64,000 bases of DNA from a virus, in IMG/VR virus record IMGVR_UViG_3300008469_000001, positions 23,922 to 87,921 of that record, one strand, 5' to 3'. A program made the translations under genes and the position numbers. Positions 8,501-17,454 of the stretch are shown here, piece by piece. Under the pieces are notes generated by a model. It made no database searches. It worked only from the letters and a program-made list of their open reading frames with translations, and was not told where the DNA came from. How positions within the stretch are numbered: the first letter of the stretch is position 1; every line of letters begins with the position of its first letter.

Positions 8501-11500
8501 CTTCACCATCAATATATGGAATTTTAACAGATGAATTAACACCTAATTCTTGCCATGTTAAAATTGGTTGAATACCAGATGTTCCTCTATCAACACTAAT
8601 AATACCATCTAAATATGGTGTATCAGTTGTTCCATCATTTAATATAATTTCATTATTTTCTACTGCAAGTGTTACAACATTAGTTACATTTTGATCACCA
8701 ATAATATTTAAATCACCTTCTATTGTAACATTTGTAGCAAAACTAACTTCACCAGTTACACTTTGAGGTGTTGTTTGACCTTTACTCAATGAATCATCTG
8801 AAACTGTTTGTACTAAAGTATTATGTGCTGTTTCTAAATCAGTAATTGTTGCAGCTAATTCAGTTTCTACACCATCTAACTTTGTATCCACAGTTGATTT
8901 ATCATAAATATTATCTGCTGTTATATTTGTTACATTAATTTCTGATGCATTCAACGAACCATTTAATGCTAAACCAGACTCACTAATAATTGTATTTTCA
9001 CCAAGGTAAATTGTATTTGAACTTACATAAACTTCACCAATTTTCTTATCTGGTGATCCAATATTTAATATACTGTCTGTTTCAGGAACTAAATTACCTT
9101 TAAATACAATATCATCACCAGATTTAACAAACATACTATCAATTGTAGTTGATGTAGATGTTGCATTGGTATCAATCTCAGACTTTAATGAATTAATAGC
9201 TTTAGTTAAATCAGTTTTATCATTTGTTGATAAAGTTGAAATATCACCTTCGACTGTCGTTGCTCTTGTAATTTCATTTGTTAAACCATCTGTTAATGTG
9301 GTTTCAGCAGAAGTTGCTCTATCTATTTCATTATCCAAATCTATTCCAATTTGATTATCAAAATCTACTGCTCTACTAATCTCATCATTTAATGATGATG
9401 TTAATGTGGTTTCAGAATTTGTTGCTCTTGATACTTCACTATTTACTGCAGATACAATGTTTGTAGTTACAGATGTACTTAAATTTGCTAAATCCCCTTC
9501 AACAGATTTTGCTCTGGAGATTTCATTATCCAAATCAGTTGTTAAAGTATCAGTTGTTGTATCATTTTCTAATGTTGAAACTCTTAAATCCAATGATGAA
9601 TTAAGTGTTGAAATTTCACCATCTACATAGTTTTGTGTTGCAACTGTTTTATTAACAAATTGTGATGTACCTAAATCCCATTCAGAAATTTGAATATTAG
9701 ATTGATTACCATTCTCATACCATTTAATAACAGTTTGTTCACCTTCATCACCTCTTCTAATTAAAATAGAACCATCTTGTGTTGGTGCTCCAGTAGTAAC
9801 ATTAGAGTTTAATATAAGTTTATTATCATCAACATCAATAGATGTTGCGTTTACAGTAGTAGTAGTTCCTTCAACGGTTAAATCTTTTTTAATAACAACA
9901 CTTTCATTGATTGTTAAATCCGAGTTTAATTCTTGTTCATTTGTTGTTTTATTACTAATATAATCATCAAATTTAGTATTCAATGTAGATTCTACATTTG
10001 TTGCTCTTGTTGTTTCAGTATCAATATTGTTTTGCAGTGTTGTATCAGCATCTGTTCTATCAGTTTTTTCTGTTGTAATAAGACCTTGTAAATTTGTATC
10101 ACCTGAAATTCTTGCATCTATCTCATTATCAATATTACCTTGTAATGATGTGTCTGCAGATGTTCTATTTGTAGTTTCACTTGATAAATCAGTTGATATA
10201 TTTGTTTCACTTAATTTAGCTCTAGATATTTCTTCATTAACTGCATTAACTAAATTTGTTTTATCATCTGTTGTCAAATTTGTTAAATCACCTTCAACTG
10301 TTTTAGCTCTTGTAGTTTCATCAGTAATTGATGATTGTAAATCTAATTCAATTGATTCGGCTCTTGCTTTTTCTGTATTGATTGATGATTGTAGTGTTGC
10401 ATCAGAATTTGTTCTTGCATCACTTTCATCTGAAAGTTGTGTTGTTAATGTATTAACATCTGTTTCTCTTTCAGAAATTTCAGTATTTAAATCAGTTCTT
10501 ATGGTATCTTCAACATTTGTTGCTCTTGTTGTTTCAGTATCAATATTTGATTGAATAGTGTTATCTGATGATATTCTTGCAGATTTCTCATTATCAATTT
10601 GTGTTTGTAAATCATCAATACTATCATTAGATGTGTTTTGTAAATCAGTAATATCGTTAGCTAATATAGTTTCTTGACTTATTGCTCTTACTTTTTCTTT
10701 ATTAATTTCATCTAATGTAAAAATCTTTCCAGATACTTCATCTTGTAAGAATGAACCATTTTGTTGTTTAACTGGAATTGTAACTTTATCATTTGTTTCG
10801 TCAAAAGTAACTAATGCTAAAACACCTTCATCTCCTCTATCAATCTCTAATCCAGCGTCATCTGTTGGTATACCTGAAAACCCTTTATTAATAGTGATTA
10901 TATTGTCTTCAACTGTTAATGTTGTAGTTTGAATATCTACATTCTCACCTTTGATTGTTACATTACCATCAATGTTAGTATTTCCATCTATTTGTAAATC
11001 ACCGTGAATAGTTTGATTACCACCAACTGTTACATCACTATCAATTGAAACTGTTCCATTAATAGTTGTATTATTAGGAATATTTGTTACATCATTAGTT
11101 TCATCCCATTGAACTATAGTTGTTTTAGTTTCATCACCTCTTTCAACTTCAATCCCTGCATTTTGTGTTGGAGTTCCAACAGCATTAGCATTTAATGTTA
11201 CAATATTATCATCAAGTTTGATTTCTTCTGTTTGAATTGTTGTGGTTGTTCCTTTAACAGTTAAATCACCATTAATAGTTTGATTACCACCAACTGATAA
11301 ATTACCTGTTATAGTTTCATTAGCATCAACTGTTACATCATTATTTAATGTAGTTATACCATCAACAACTAAATTGGTATCAACATTTAAGTTACCTTTA
11401 ATTTCTGCATCAAAATCAGCAATAAATTTATTAACAATTGTTACAGTTCCTTGAACTGATAAATTACCACCAATATCAACACTTCCACCTAATGTTTGAT

Positions 11501-12092
11501 CACCAGTGAATGTTGTTGCACCTTCTACATTAAAACTACCTTTAACATCTAAATCTTTTCTTAATGTAGTGTTACCATTCTTCAGTATTTCAACATAGTT
11601 AGTATCAACCTCTATGAAATAATCATTAGGGTTATTTTCATCTTCTGTTACAGCAAAGTTTCTATCGGCAACAATAAATCTTCTATCAACCCAGTCAAAT
11701 GCTTTATTAATAACTATGTAACATTGTCCCGATACTGCTTCTTCAAAAACTATTTCAATTTGATTCTCATCAACATCAACAGTAAAATTTTTTACATATA
11801 TCTTATCATTTTGATCATATATTATAATTTGTATGTTATCAGTTTGAAAATCAATTGGAATTGACCAAATTTCTGAGGCATCAACTTTTTCATATGTAAA
11901 AATCTCTTTTCTATCTGTTAATGGAAACCATCTACCATGATTACTACTATCTAAATCAGCATAAATGAAAAGAATTCCATCAACAACATACAATTCTCCA
12001 TGTCTTGCATATCTTGGTAATTCTTTATCACTAAATGCTGCAGTTATTCTATTGTCCGTCACAATAGATTGAATCATCAATTTTTCAGCCAT
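5571..12092 (-). CDS. Giant long tail fibre with S74 intramolecular chaperone
   Basis: 2173 residues; ribosome-binding site AGGGGAT. Residues 1-160 form an attachment domain. About 160-450 and two later places carry strand-rich modules of the type DDNIVTLNANAVGTPTQNAG then RGDE and a W/F-DE strand (four copies). Residues about 480-1850 are dominated by an 18-residue period (ITRAKDSESTLQTNIDSE and variants), expected to form a very long trimeric coiled coil. A HNH/ADKLDGY-type distal region follows, then the C-terminal peptidase S74 endosialidase-chaperone domain: SSIRFKENV starts at Ser2083, the expected self-cleavage Ser, with the usual YDWKKSGKSDIGFIAEEV core and terminal coiled coil. This should be the host-recognition fibre, folded by an auto-released chaperone. 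Confidence 0.9.
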   Translation of the reverse strand: MAEKLMIQSIVTDNRITAAFSDKELPRYARHGELYVVDGILFIYADLDSSNHGRWFPLTDRKEIFTYEKVDASEIWSIPIDFQTDNIQIIIYDQNDKIYVKNFTVDVDENQIEIVFEEAVSGQCYIVINKAFDWVDRRFIVADRNFAVTEDENNPNDYFIEVDTNYVEILKNGNTTLRKDLDVKGSFNVEGATTFTGDQTLGGSVDIGGNLSVQGTVTIVNKFIADFDAEIKGNLNVDTNLVVDGITTLNNDVTVDANETITGNLSVGGNQTINGDLTVKGTTTTIQTEEIKLDDNIVTLNANAVGTPTQNAGIEVERGDETKTTIVQWDETNDVTNIPNNTTINGTVSIDSDVTVGGNQTIHGDLQIDGNTNIDGNVTIKGENVDIQTTTLTVEDNIITINKGFSGIPTDDAGLEIDRGDEGVLALVTFDETNDKVTIPVKQQNGSFLQDEVSGKIFTLDEINKEKVRAISQETILANDITDLQNTSNDSIDDLQTQIDNEKSARISSDNTIQSNIDTETTRATNVEDTIRTDLNTEISERETDVNTLTTQLSDESDARTNSDATLQSSINTEKARAESIELDLQSSITDETTRAKTVEGDLTNLTTDDKTNLVNAVNEEISRAKLSETNISTDLSSETTNRTSADTSLQGNIDNEIDARISGDTNLQGLITTEKTDRTDADTTLQNNIDTETTRATNVESTLNTKFDDYISNKTTNEQELNSDLTINESVVIKKDLTVEGTTTTVNATSIDVDDNKLILNSNVTTGAPTQDGSILIRRGDEGEQTVIKWYENGNQSNIQISEWDLGTSQFVNKTVATQNYVDGEISTLNSSLDLRVSTLENDTTTDTLTTDLDNEISRAKSVEGDLANLSTSVTTNIVSAVNSEVSRATNSETTLTSSLNDEISRAVDFDNQIGIDLDNEIDRATSAETTLTDGLTNEITRATTVEGDISTLSTNDKTDLTKAINSLKSEIDTNATSTSTTIDSMFVKSGDDIVFKGNLVPETDSILNIGSPDKKIGEVYVSSNTIYLGENTIISESGLALNGSLNASEINVTNITADNIYDKSTVDTKLDGVETELAATITDLETAHNTLVQTVSDDSLSKGQTTPQSVTGEVSFATNVTIEGDLNIIGDQNVTNVVTLAVENNEIILNDGTTDTPYLDGIISVDRGTSGIQPILTWQELGVNSSVKIPYIDGEGNIIQDTIVTMDTLDNKIIEMNTDSETLINDEVTRATSKEEQIETTITNEISRAISTEGLLTGLSNKLQDNDGNLPTSLVSAINKVVSNTTTSESGITTTISNEITRATQSENDLSSSIVSETSRATSKENSLENSIDSEISRATSAENTINTALTTEKSRAQSKENEITSDLASEITRATDIENGLQTQLDSISSAMSSDAERLAAIQNVTTAFENADSDLNNAITDLSNSATTKLNDEITARTNANITITSNLTAEIDRAKDVEGQLIALDTDTQSNLVNAINEVHTDVDTEKSRAETSETTLQSNIDSEESARIAADNTLTTNLNNEITARTNADNDLQSNIDSEESARIATDNTLTTNLSNEITRAKDSESTLQTNIDSEESARIAADNTLTTNLNDEITRAKDSESTLQTNIDNEKSRIDAILSSSDADKDSFAEIVTLINSVDTTNDESFAGYVSSNDVRSSTIESSVTDEITRAKDSESTLQTNIDSEESARIAADNTLTTNLNDEITRAKSSESTLTTNLSNEITRAKDSENTLQTNIDSEESARIAADNTLQTNIDNEKSRIDAILSSSDADKDSFAEIVTLINSVDTTNDESFAGYVSSNDARSSAIETNLSNHQTASDNKFLHYRGNIDAGDEDTVGAQGIYSVSYSGYSGMMVNLTGSGSTSNIQLNAEYDGDALYYRISRDSTTNWDGVGKYDQRIYADHYHPEADTLTTARTIAFGGDLSGSASFDGSSNITITATVADDSHNHTISNVDGLQEALDNKLGLTSKAADSDKLDGYNSATASTASTVVIRDSSSDITARLFRSEYDTTNSSIGYIMTQVNTDDDNYIRPSTISQVQTALGVDNLDYLPLSGGTVTGDVTINGTMSATSIVETSSIRFKENVKPIENAFEKVSQLQGVTYDWKKSGKSDIGFIAEEVDKVIPELVEKSEDGTVEGMNYSKLTSMLVEVVKDQQKQIDELKKLIK
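6683..7265. repeat. Near-identical 142-bp direct repeat within the fibre gene
   Basis: Positions 6683-6824 and 7124-7265 are almost identical (offset 441 bp, exactly 147 codons). They encode a non-coiled insert SSSDADKDSFAEIVTLINSV flanked by coiled-coil units. Between and around them are many shorter 54-bp repeats that match the 18-residue protein period. The in-frame offset means unequal recombination would lengthen or shorten the fibre without breaking the frame. Confidence 0.85.
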
Positions 12093-12111
12093 TTTCTTTA
12101 TCCCCTTTTAA

Positions 12112-12756
12112 TTATTTAACTTCTAATACTTTAAAGATTTGTTTGATTTCATCAATTAATCCATTCATATTATCACTTTTAGTCATTTGACTTTTAACCA
12201 TTGTTTCAATTAAAGTATCAATCGATTTCCAATACTTTGTCTTGTTTAATGATTTACCAGTAATCTCATCTTTACTATCAGCAAATGATTTCTTAACATC
12301 TTTAGTAATCAATTTAATAATTTCATTTAAAGTTTCTGTTTTCATTGATACCATTGGGTGTACAAACATTGTTTGTCCACCATCTTCAAAATCAATAATT
12401 GTTGAACTAGTAGTATGTTGAATTTCAGTCATACCAACCATTTCTTCTATTGTTTTATCAACATCTTCAAAATCTTCATCATCTGTTTCATCTGTTGGTT
12501 CTGATGTTTCACTATCAGTTGTTTCATCTGTTTCTTCCTCAACACCAGCATCATCATTTGCTTCTTCTGCTCCCTCTACAGGTGCTTCATCTGCACCAGA
12601 ATCTTCTGATGGTGTATCATCTTCCAAAGATGCCTCTGGGTCATCAGGTTTTTTAGCAGGTGTTTCAGCAGGTGTTTCAGCAGGTGCTTCTTCATCTGCT
12701 TCTAACAGTTTTTTATTCAAAACTGTTTCTTCAAGAATTTTATTTAATCTAGACAT
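12112..12756 (-). CDS. Acidic low-complexity virion-associated protein, unknown
   Basis: About 214 residues. ATG at 12756 is chosen because GGAG lies 6 nt upstream of it; a TTG at 12768 would place the start upstream of that site. Residues about 15-100 are almost only Glu, Asp, Pro, Ala, Thr and Ser (APAETPAETPAKK and later EETDETTDSE), a disordered acidic region. The C-terminal half is ordered and helical (ETLNEIIKLITKDVKKSF and later MNGLIDEIKQIFKVLE). It is the first gene after a late promoter and precedes the long fibre gene by 20 bp. It may be a minor structural or fibre-linked protein, but no family is recognised. Confidence 0.65.
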   Translation of the reverse strand: MSRLNKILEETVLNKKLLEADEEAPAETPAETPAKKPDDPEASLEDDTPSEDSGADEAPVEGAEEANDDAGVEEETDETTDSETSEPTDETDDEDFEDVDKTIEEMVGMTEIQHTTSSTIIDFEDGGQTMFVHPMVSMKTETLNEIIKLITKDVKKSFADSKDEITGKSLNKTKYWKSIDTLIETMVKSQMTKSDNMNGLIDEIKQIFKVLEVK

Positions 12757-12785
12757 ATTAAACTCCAATTAACACATTTTTTCTT

Positions 12786-12793
12786 TATTTATT
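12786..12793 (-). promoter_or_regulatory. Late promoter motif AATAAATA (fibre operon)
   Basis: On the minus strand, 30 nt before the start at 12756. One mismatch to TATAAATA. It appears to drive the whole leftward operon down to position 1. Confidence 0.55.
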
Positions 12794-12849
12794 ACAACAA
12801 ACTATATTTTTTTATTAAAAAGGTATTTGACTAAAATTGTATAATAGAT

Positions 12850-12857
12850 AATAAATA
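12850..12857 (+). promoter_or_regulatory. Late promoter motif AATAAATA (thymidylate kinase)
   Basis: Located 20 nt before the start at 12877. A TTGTATAAT sequence (12837-12845) just upstream could be a host-type -10 element, so early and late transcription are both possible; no convincing -35 was seen. Confidence 0.45.
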
Positions 12858-12876
12858 AAGAAAAAACGAGGTTTAT

Positions 12877-13587
12877 ATGAAAATTAATAAAATTATAGCT
12901 GTTGAGGGTCTTGATAAAACTGGAAAATCAACTTTTTGTGATAAATTTGATGTTATTTTCTCAAGTATGCAGGGTATAAACTCTCAAGAACTAATGAGAT
13001 ACTCTTTTCCTAATGTTGAATCACCAATTGGTAAAAGAATAAGAGATGAGTTAAATTCATCATCACCAAATTTAGATATTGTAAATACACCAAATTTCTT
13101 ATCTGAAATGAGTCATTTTTGGATGGAAGAATTATTCAATAATACTAAATCAATTAAAGATAATGCAAACAGTAAAGAACATCATATTGTTAATACAAAT
13201 ATTATATTCAATAAAAATTATATTTTTGATAGATATTTTATTTCTACATTAGCATATCAAGCATTTCTTAATAATAGTAGAACAGACTTAGAATTTATAA
13301 AAACAGCTTTAAGAAATAATTCTTTTCTTAAATTACCAACTGATATTATTCTATTAGATATACCAAATGATATTATAATTGAAAGAACATTAGCTGATCA
13401 TGCTTCAGGTTCAAATGACCACAATGATACAATTGATGTGGATTTAATCAATAAAAGAAGAGATGCTTTTGTACAAGCTGTTAAATTCTTTGAAGGTTCT
13501 GGGGTTAATGTTCATTGGTTTGAAGATGTTAGTAAATACACAACAGATGATTTAGTTAAAATTTTAATGGGGAAAATATTTGGTTAA
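12877..13587 (+). CDS. tmk: Thymidylate kinase (dTMP kinase)
   Basis: 236 residues, cytoplasmic nucleotide kinase that converts dTMP to dTDP with ATP. The P-loop is EGLDKTGKST (residues 10-19), typical of TMP kinases. FDRYFISTLAYQAF (about 113-126) is the DR(Y/W) thymidine-binding motif, and LPTDIILLDIPNDIIIER begins the strand that leads to the lid, with the lid region near residues 170-180. Length is close to bacterial enzymes (about 210). It is the only rightward gene between two leftward blocks and ends 12 bp from a convergent gene, so it has the look of an inserted cassette. Starts at ATG with a GAGG site. Confidence 0.88.
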   Translation: MKINKIIAVEGLDKTGKSTFCDKFDVIFSSMQGINSQELMRYSFPNVESPIGKRIRDELNSSSPNLDIVNTPNFLSEMSHFWMEELFNNTKSIKDNANSKEHHIVNTNIIFNKNYIFDRYFISTLAYQAFLNNSRTDLEFIKTALRNNSFLKLPTDIILLDIPNDIIIERTLADHASGSNDHNDTIDVDLINKRRDAFVQAVKFFEGSGVNVHWFEDVSKYTTDDLVKILMGKIFG

Positions 13588-13597
13588 TCCCCATTAA
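13564..13597. terminator. Hairpin between convergent genes
   Basis: TTAATGGGGA at 13564-13573 pairs perfectly with TCCCCATTAA at 13588-13597 with a 14-nt loop. It overlaps the stop of the kinase gene and sits before the convergent gene end at 13600. There is no long T-run, so it may be a weak or RNA-stabilising element. Confidence 0.4.
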
Positions 13598-13599
13598 TG

Positions 13600-13797
13600 T
13601 TACATTACTTTCAATACTTCAATCACGGTAGTTTTTCCACCAAGTTTCTTAGCAATATTTTGTAATTGTCCATATAATGACATATCTTTTTCAGATGCTT
13701 CTCCACTTTGACACTTTGAAAGCCATGCTTTAGCATCTTTGCTTGTAGTTTTACCTTTAAATCCTGGCGCACTTTCTTTTAAGTCTTCTAATCTCAT
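13600..13797 (-). CDS. Small hypothetical protein (65 aa)
   Basis: 65 residues, basic, with the ribosome-binding sequence AAGGATATATAAT before ATG. No known family. Features are a serine/lysine-rich N-terminus (KGKTTSKDAKAWLSKCQSG) and a helical C-terminus ending IEVLKVM. It has its own late-promoter-like motif within the end of the gp15-like gene, so it is probably expressed late, perhaps as a minor virion or packaging protein. Confidence 0.55.
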   Translation of the reverse strand: MRLEDLKESAPGFKGKTTSKDAKAWLSKCQSGEASEKDMSLYGQLQNIAKKLGGKTTVIEVLKVM

Positions 13798-13819
13798 ATT
13801 ATATATCCTTTATTTTTAT

Positions 13820-16657
13820 TTATTTATCCAAATATTTTGTTTTCATTAATTCATCAAGTTCTGGTAAATTTTCAGATAACCATTTTGATTCAGCTTCTAT
13901 ACTATCTATAAACAAATGAGTTTTCTTAATATCATTCATAAACATATCAAATTGATAAGCATAATTTATATAATCACCCATTGTTTTTGGAAGAACCTTT
14001 CTAAACAAATTCATATCATCAAGTCTTTCATCACCATTAATATTCATAAAATATTGATCTAAAAACTTACCCATTACTATTTTATCAATATCTAATCCTT
14101 TTTTCATATACAACATTCTTTTACTTTCTTCATTCATATCAGGAACATAGTAAATTATGAAATCTCTTTCCTTAACCATAATATATTTTATAGATTCAAC
14201 AAACAATCTCATAAATATCAGTCTGTCATCTAACTCTTGTAAATCATAACCTAAAGCTTTAATTTCTTTCTGTTTTCTTTCATCATCCAAAATATCAAAC
14301 CCATTACTTACTAAACCTTTTCCATACAAAATAATATAATCTTTCAGTCCTTGCATATTTGTTTTTTCAGTTAAATAAAATAAAACTTTAAGCGAATCTA
14401 TAATTTTCTTAACTCTATCTTCACTTACTTTATCAGGATCAAATCTCTTATACCATATACCATATTTTATTTCATAATCAAATTCTTCAGGATTATCAAC
14501 AACTGAACCTAATATTTTTAAATCGGTTTGATTAATAAAACCATCTTTATTAACATCATATATTGGTTTACCATTATTATCAAATGATATTGCTTGAGAT
14601 AAATCAGGTACATCATTAACTTGTCCAATAGCCATATCAGTTGGACTAACTCCATCTGGTGGACTTATAATATCTATATTATCAACAATACCATCTATAA
14701 CATTTTTTAAACTACCATAATCACTTAACATGGTTTCAAATGAGCCTCTATATCTTTTTTCATAAATATCTTTATTTTTATTTTTATTATATGATTCTAA
14801 TAAACTTATATTTTCTTTTTTTGATAATCTATCAACCTGTTTACCAAGAAGAGTTGAAATAATGTAATTATCAATATTTAAAAATCTATCATTCAGAAAT
14901 TCATATCCTGAATACAAGCTACCTAAATCATCTATATCTATAATGTCAAGCAATGAATAAGTTTCATCTCCTAATAATAAATCAAGATCACTTAATTTTG
15001 GTAACTCATCTTCATCAACTAATAGAACACCTATTGGTTTGAATTTTGGTGAATTGCTATCAGAAACCATAATAGCCAATGGTACACCAACATTTATTTC
15101 AATAGGAATATCTATACTGTCATCTAGATTCTTTTTTATATTTGGATAACTATTTTTATCAGTAGTTAAGTTTAAAGTTATATTTGATATACTTGAAAAT
15201 ACTCTTAATGTTGTTTGTATTTTATCTCCCACATATTCACTAAATGAATCAAGATATGTTATATTAGAACCATCATCAGATACACTTTTATTATTAATAA
15301 TTTTGAATTCTTCTGGAAACGATTCAAATGGTATCTTGTTCAAACTAAAAGTATAAACCCTTAATTTTTTATTAACAAACTTAGATTTAATAAGTTTATC
15401 TTTATTCAGTTTTATATTTTCAACTGCAGCTAAATATGATTTCAATCTATCCAATTTATCATCAATATCAATTCTAGTCGAACCAAACATATTAAGTTTA
15501 TCAGAATTACTAAAGTTTATATCAGTTTTATTAAACCCAACACTAACAACATTATGATCTAAAAGTGTCATATAAGTATTTAAAGTATCAGTATCATCAC
15601 TAAGAATTTTTTCATAAATTTTTAGATTATCTCTTTGATTATGTTTTTTAAGTGAATCTATTAACAACTCATTAGTATATAAGAAATCAATATCTGCCAT
15701 ATCATCAATCAATAATTCCATCATCTGTAAACCCAATACTCTTTCTTTCCCTTTATATTCGATATTTAAAGGAGTAGTGTCAATAATTTTTGAGTCTCTA
15801 ATTCTGGAATTTTCTACTAATAGATTATAAAGGTCAAGTTTTTCTCCATATTCATTAATCAATGGAGATTTTCTTATAAATTCATCAATAGAGTTAAGTT
15901 TCTCTTCTGTTGGTAATCTTTCTGGTGGTAGGGTATTATAATCTACAATTTCATGTCCAACTGAGAAATCAGTATCATCTAAATTAGCAGGGGTATCAAC
16001 ACCTTTATAGTCTTTATCCAGCATTTGAAACTCAAATGACATATTTGTTGACCAAATTCTTGGTTGTGTTAATAACCAACCATTAAGATTAAATGACATA
16101 GTTATCATAGCAGAATATTTCTGTGATTCTGGTTCTGTATCAATTTCAATACTGTCTAAGAAGACTTCACTAGTTGAAACAGGACACTTTGGTAATGGTT
16201 CTATGGTTACTTGTTGAGGTGAATTGAAATATGGTATTATTTGTTCTGATATTTCAAATGCCTGATAATCAGATGAAGCCCAACATATTAACTCCATAGT
16301 AAATCTTATTGGTGATGGTCTCATAGCCACATAACCAGTACTATATCCTAATGGTCTTAAATCAACGGTAATAGTATCTAATGGAGCTCTTCTTTTTTCA
16401 GGATTTCTTTCTAAAGCTGTCATCCTAAAAGAGAACATTGGTACACTAATATCTTTAATTCTGTTTCTATTTTTTGTTTCCTCATTATCAACATTCATTT
16501 CTAAATGCGAAATAATATCTGATGGTGAGCCATAGTGTATAGGTACACTTTCTAAAATACCTCTTCTATTTTTGTAAGGAATTTCAGAAAATAAGCTTGC
16601 GAAACCAACTAAGTAATTTTTTATTTGTCTACCATCAAAGTAAAAATTATGATTCAT
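13820..16657 (-). CDS. 15: Tail sheath stabiliser/completion protein gp15, with 700-residue extension
   Basis: 945 residues. The first 205 align along their length with T4 gp15: FYFDGRQIKNYLVGFASLFS, then VPIHYGSP, a polar segment, SPIRFTMEL, FEISEQIIPYFNSP, a strand-rich part and MSFNLNGWLL. T4 gp15 has 272 residues and forms the hexamer that caps the tail tube and sheath for head joining. Here about 700 further residues follow, mostly helical and charged, with an EF-hand/dockerin-type loop at 701-712 (DVNKDGFINQTD) that should bind calcium. It follows gp13 and gp14 homologues in the T4 order 13-14-15. The function of the extension is unknown. Confidence 0.8.
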   Translation of the reverse strand: MNHNFYFDGRQIKNYLVGFASLFSEIPYKNRRGILESVPIHYGSPSDIISHLEMNVDNEETKNRNRIKDISVPMFSFRMTALERNPEKRRAPLDTITVDLRPLGYSTGYVAMRPSPIRFTMELICWASSDYQAFEISEQIIPYFNSPQQVTIEPLPKCPVSTSEVFLDSIEIDTEPESQKYSAMITMSFNLNGWLLTQPRIWSTNMSFEFQMLDKDYKGVDTPANLDDTDFSVGHEIVDYNTLPPERLPTEEKLNSIDEFIRKSPLINEYGEKLDLYNLLVENSRIRDSKIIDTTPLNIEYKGKERVLGLQMMELLIDDMADIDFLYTNELLIDSLKKHNQRDNLKIYEKILSDDTDTLNTYMTLLDHNVVSVGFNKTDINFSNSDKLNMFGSTRIDIDDKLDRLKSYLAAVENIKLNKDKLIKSKFVNKKLRVYTFSLNKIPFESFPEEFKIINNKSVSDDGSNITYLDSFSEYVGDKIQTTLRVFSSISNITLNLTTDKNSYPNIKKNLDDSIDIPIEINVGVPLAIMVSDSNSPKFKPIGVLLVDEDELPKLSDLDLLLGDETYSLLDIIDIDDLGSLYSGYEFLNDRFLNIDNYIISTLLGKQVDRLSKKENISLLESYNKNKNKDIYEKRYRGSFETMLSDYGSLKNVIDGIVDNIDIISPPDGVSPTDMAIGQVNDVPDLSQAISFDNNGKPIYDVNKDGFINQTDLKILGSVVDNPEEFDYEIKYGIWYKRFDPDKVSEDRVKKIIDSLKVLFYLTEKTNMQGLKDYIILYGKGLVSNGFDILDDERKQKEIKALGYDLQELDDRLIFMRLFVESIKYIMVKERDFIIYYVPDMNEESKRMLYMKKGLDIDKIVMGKFLDQYFMNINGDERLDDMNLFRKVLPKTMGDYINYAYQFDMFMNDIKKTHLFIDSIEAESKWLSENLPELDELMKTKYLDK
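13821..13828 (-). promoter_or_regulatory. Late promoter motif GATAAATA
   Basis: Minus strand, overlapping the stop of the gp15-like gene and about 25 nt before the start of the small gene at 13797. One mismatch to TATAAATA; adjacent ATAAATAAA repeats extend it. Confidence 0.4.
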
Positions 16658-16666
16658 TTATATTCC

Positions 16667-17422
16667 TTATAGTTTCATAGTCATAATATCTAGACCAGTA
16701 TCAATAGATCTCTTTCTAGGTTTATTAGGTCTTGCACTATCAGTTTTCTTTTTTTCTTGTTTTATTTCTTCATTTGAGGCAGGTTTTTCAGTTCCATCCA
16801 TTATGTCCAAAACAGATTCTAATTTGGTGTAAGTATCTTTGTAACTTTCATCTTCATCATATTTATCCAATTGTGATGTATAATTATCATAAGTAACTTT
16901 AGATAATGTTACCATACAAAATATATTTTCCCAAAGGTTTGCATGACCAAAATATACATCTGCAATCTTATATCTGGTTTTATCCAATACAGTTTCAATA
17001 ATATCACCAATAAGTGGTTTTCTACCCAAAATTTCTTCTACTTCATCAACATGAATGAATAATTGTTGGTCACTACCATTTGGCATTATTACACCCCATT
17101 TAGATAAATCCATTTGATATTCTTGAGGAGTCCAGGTAGCCATCATTTCCCTTGGAGGACCTAGTTCTAAATGAGTGTGATCTTTTAGGGAATTATCAAA
17201 ATCTAATTTTAGTGTTGAGTCATTAGACTCAGGTTTTATAGGGAAGTATAGAATAGGTGCACCATCAAGTTTAACTTTTTCTCTAGCTACTCTCTTTATA
17301 AATGTTACATCTTTAGGTTTATTATTATAAACTTTTCTGGAATTAGGACCAGATTCAACTAATTCTGAATCTAGTTTAAAACCAGTTGGCATAATTTCAT
17401 TTAAAAAATCGGTTCTATTCAT
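16667..17422 (-). CDS. 14: Neck protein gp14
   Basis: 251 residues against 256 in T4 gp14. The central part keeps the gp14 layout: KVKLDGAPILYFPIKPES (T4 has GVECYYVPRE), a block ending DLSKWGVIMPNGSDQQLFIH, then GRKPLIGDIIE (T4 has GKEPKEGDLIY) and a strand-turn-strand before a variable, lysine- and proline-rich tail. gp14 forms part of the neck between portal and tail. The gene lies between gp13 and gp15 homologues and has an AGGGAG site and a nearby late promoter motif. Confidence 0.78.
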   Translation of the reverse strand: MNRTDFLNEIMPTGFKLDSELVESGPNSRKVYNNKPKDVTFIKRVAREKVKLDGAPILYFPIKPESNDSTLKLDFDNSLKDHTHLELGPPREMMATWTPQEYQMDLSKWGVIMPNGSDQQLFIHVDEVEEILGRKPLIGDIIETVLDKTRYKIADVYFGHANLWENIFCMVTLSKVTYDNYTSQLDKYDEDESYKDTYTKLESVLDIMDGTEKPASNEEIKQEKKKTDSARPNKPRKRSIDTGLDIMTMKL

Positions 17423-17446
17423 AACTTTTCTCCCTTATCATACATC

Positions 17447-17454
17447 TATTTATT
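17447..17454 (-). promoter_or_regulatory. Late promoter motif AATAAATA (gp14)
   Basis: Minus strand, 25 nt before the start at 17422 in the short gp13-gp14 gap. One mismatch to TATAAATA. Confidence 0.45.

Noticed and set aside
12827-12845. Sigma-70 promoter TTGACT...TATAAT before thymidylate kinase
   Set aside because: The two hexamers are only 7 bp apart, too close for a -35/-10 pair.
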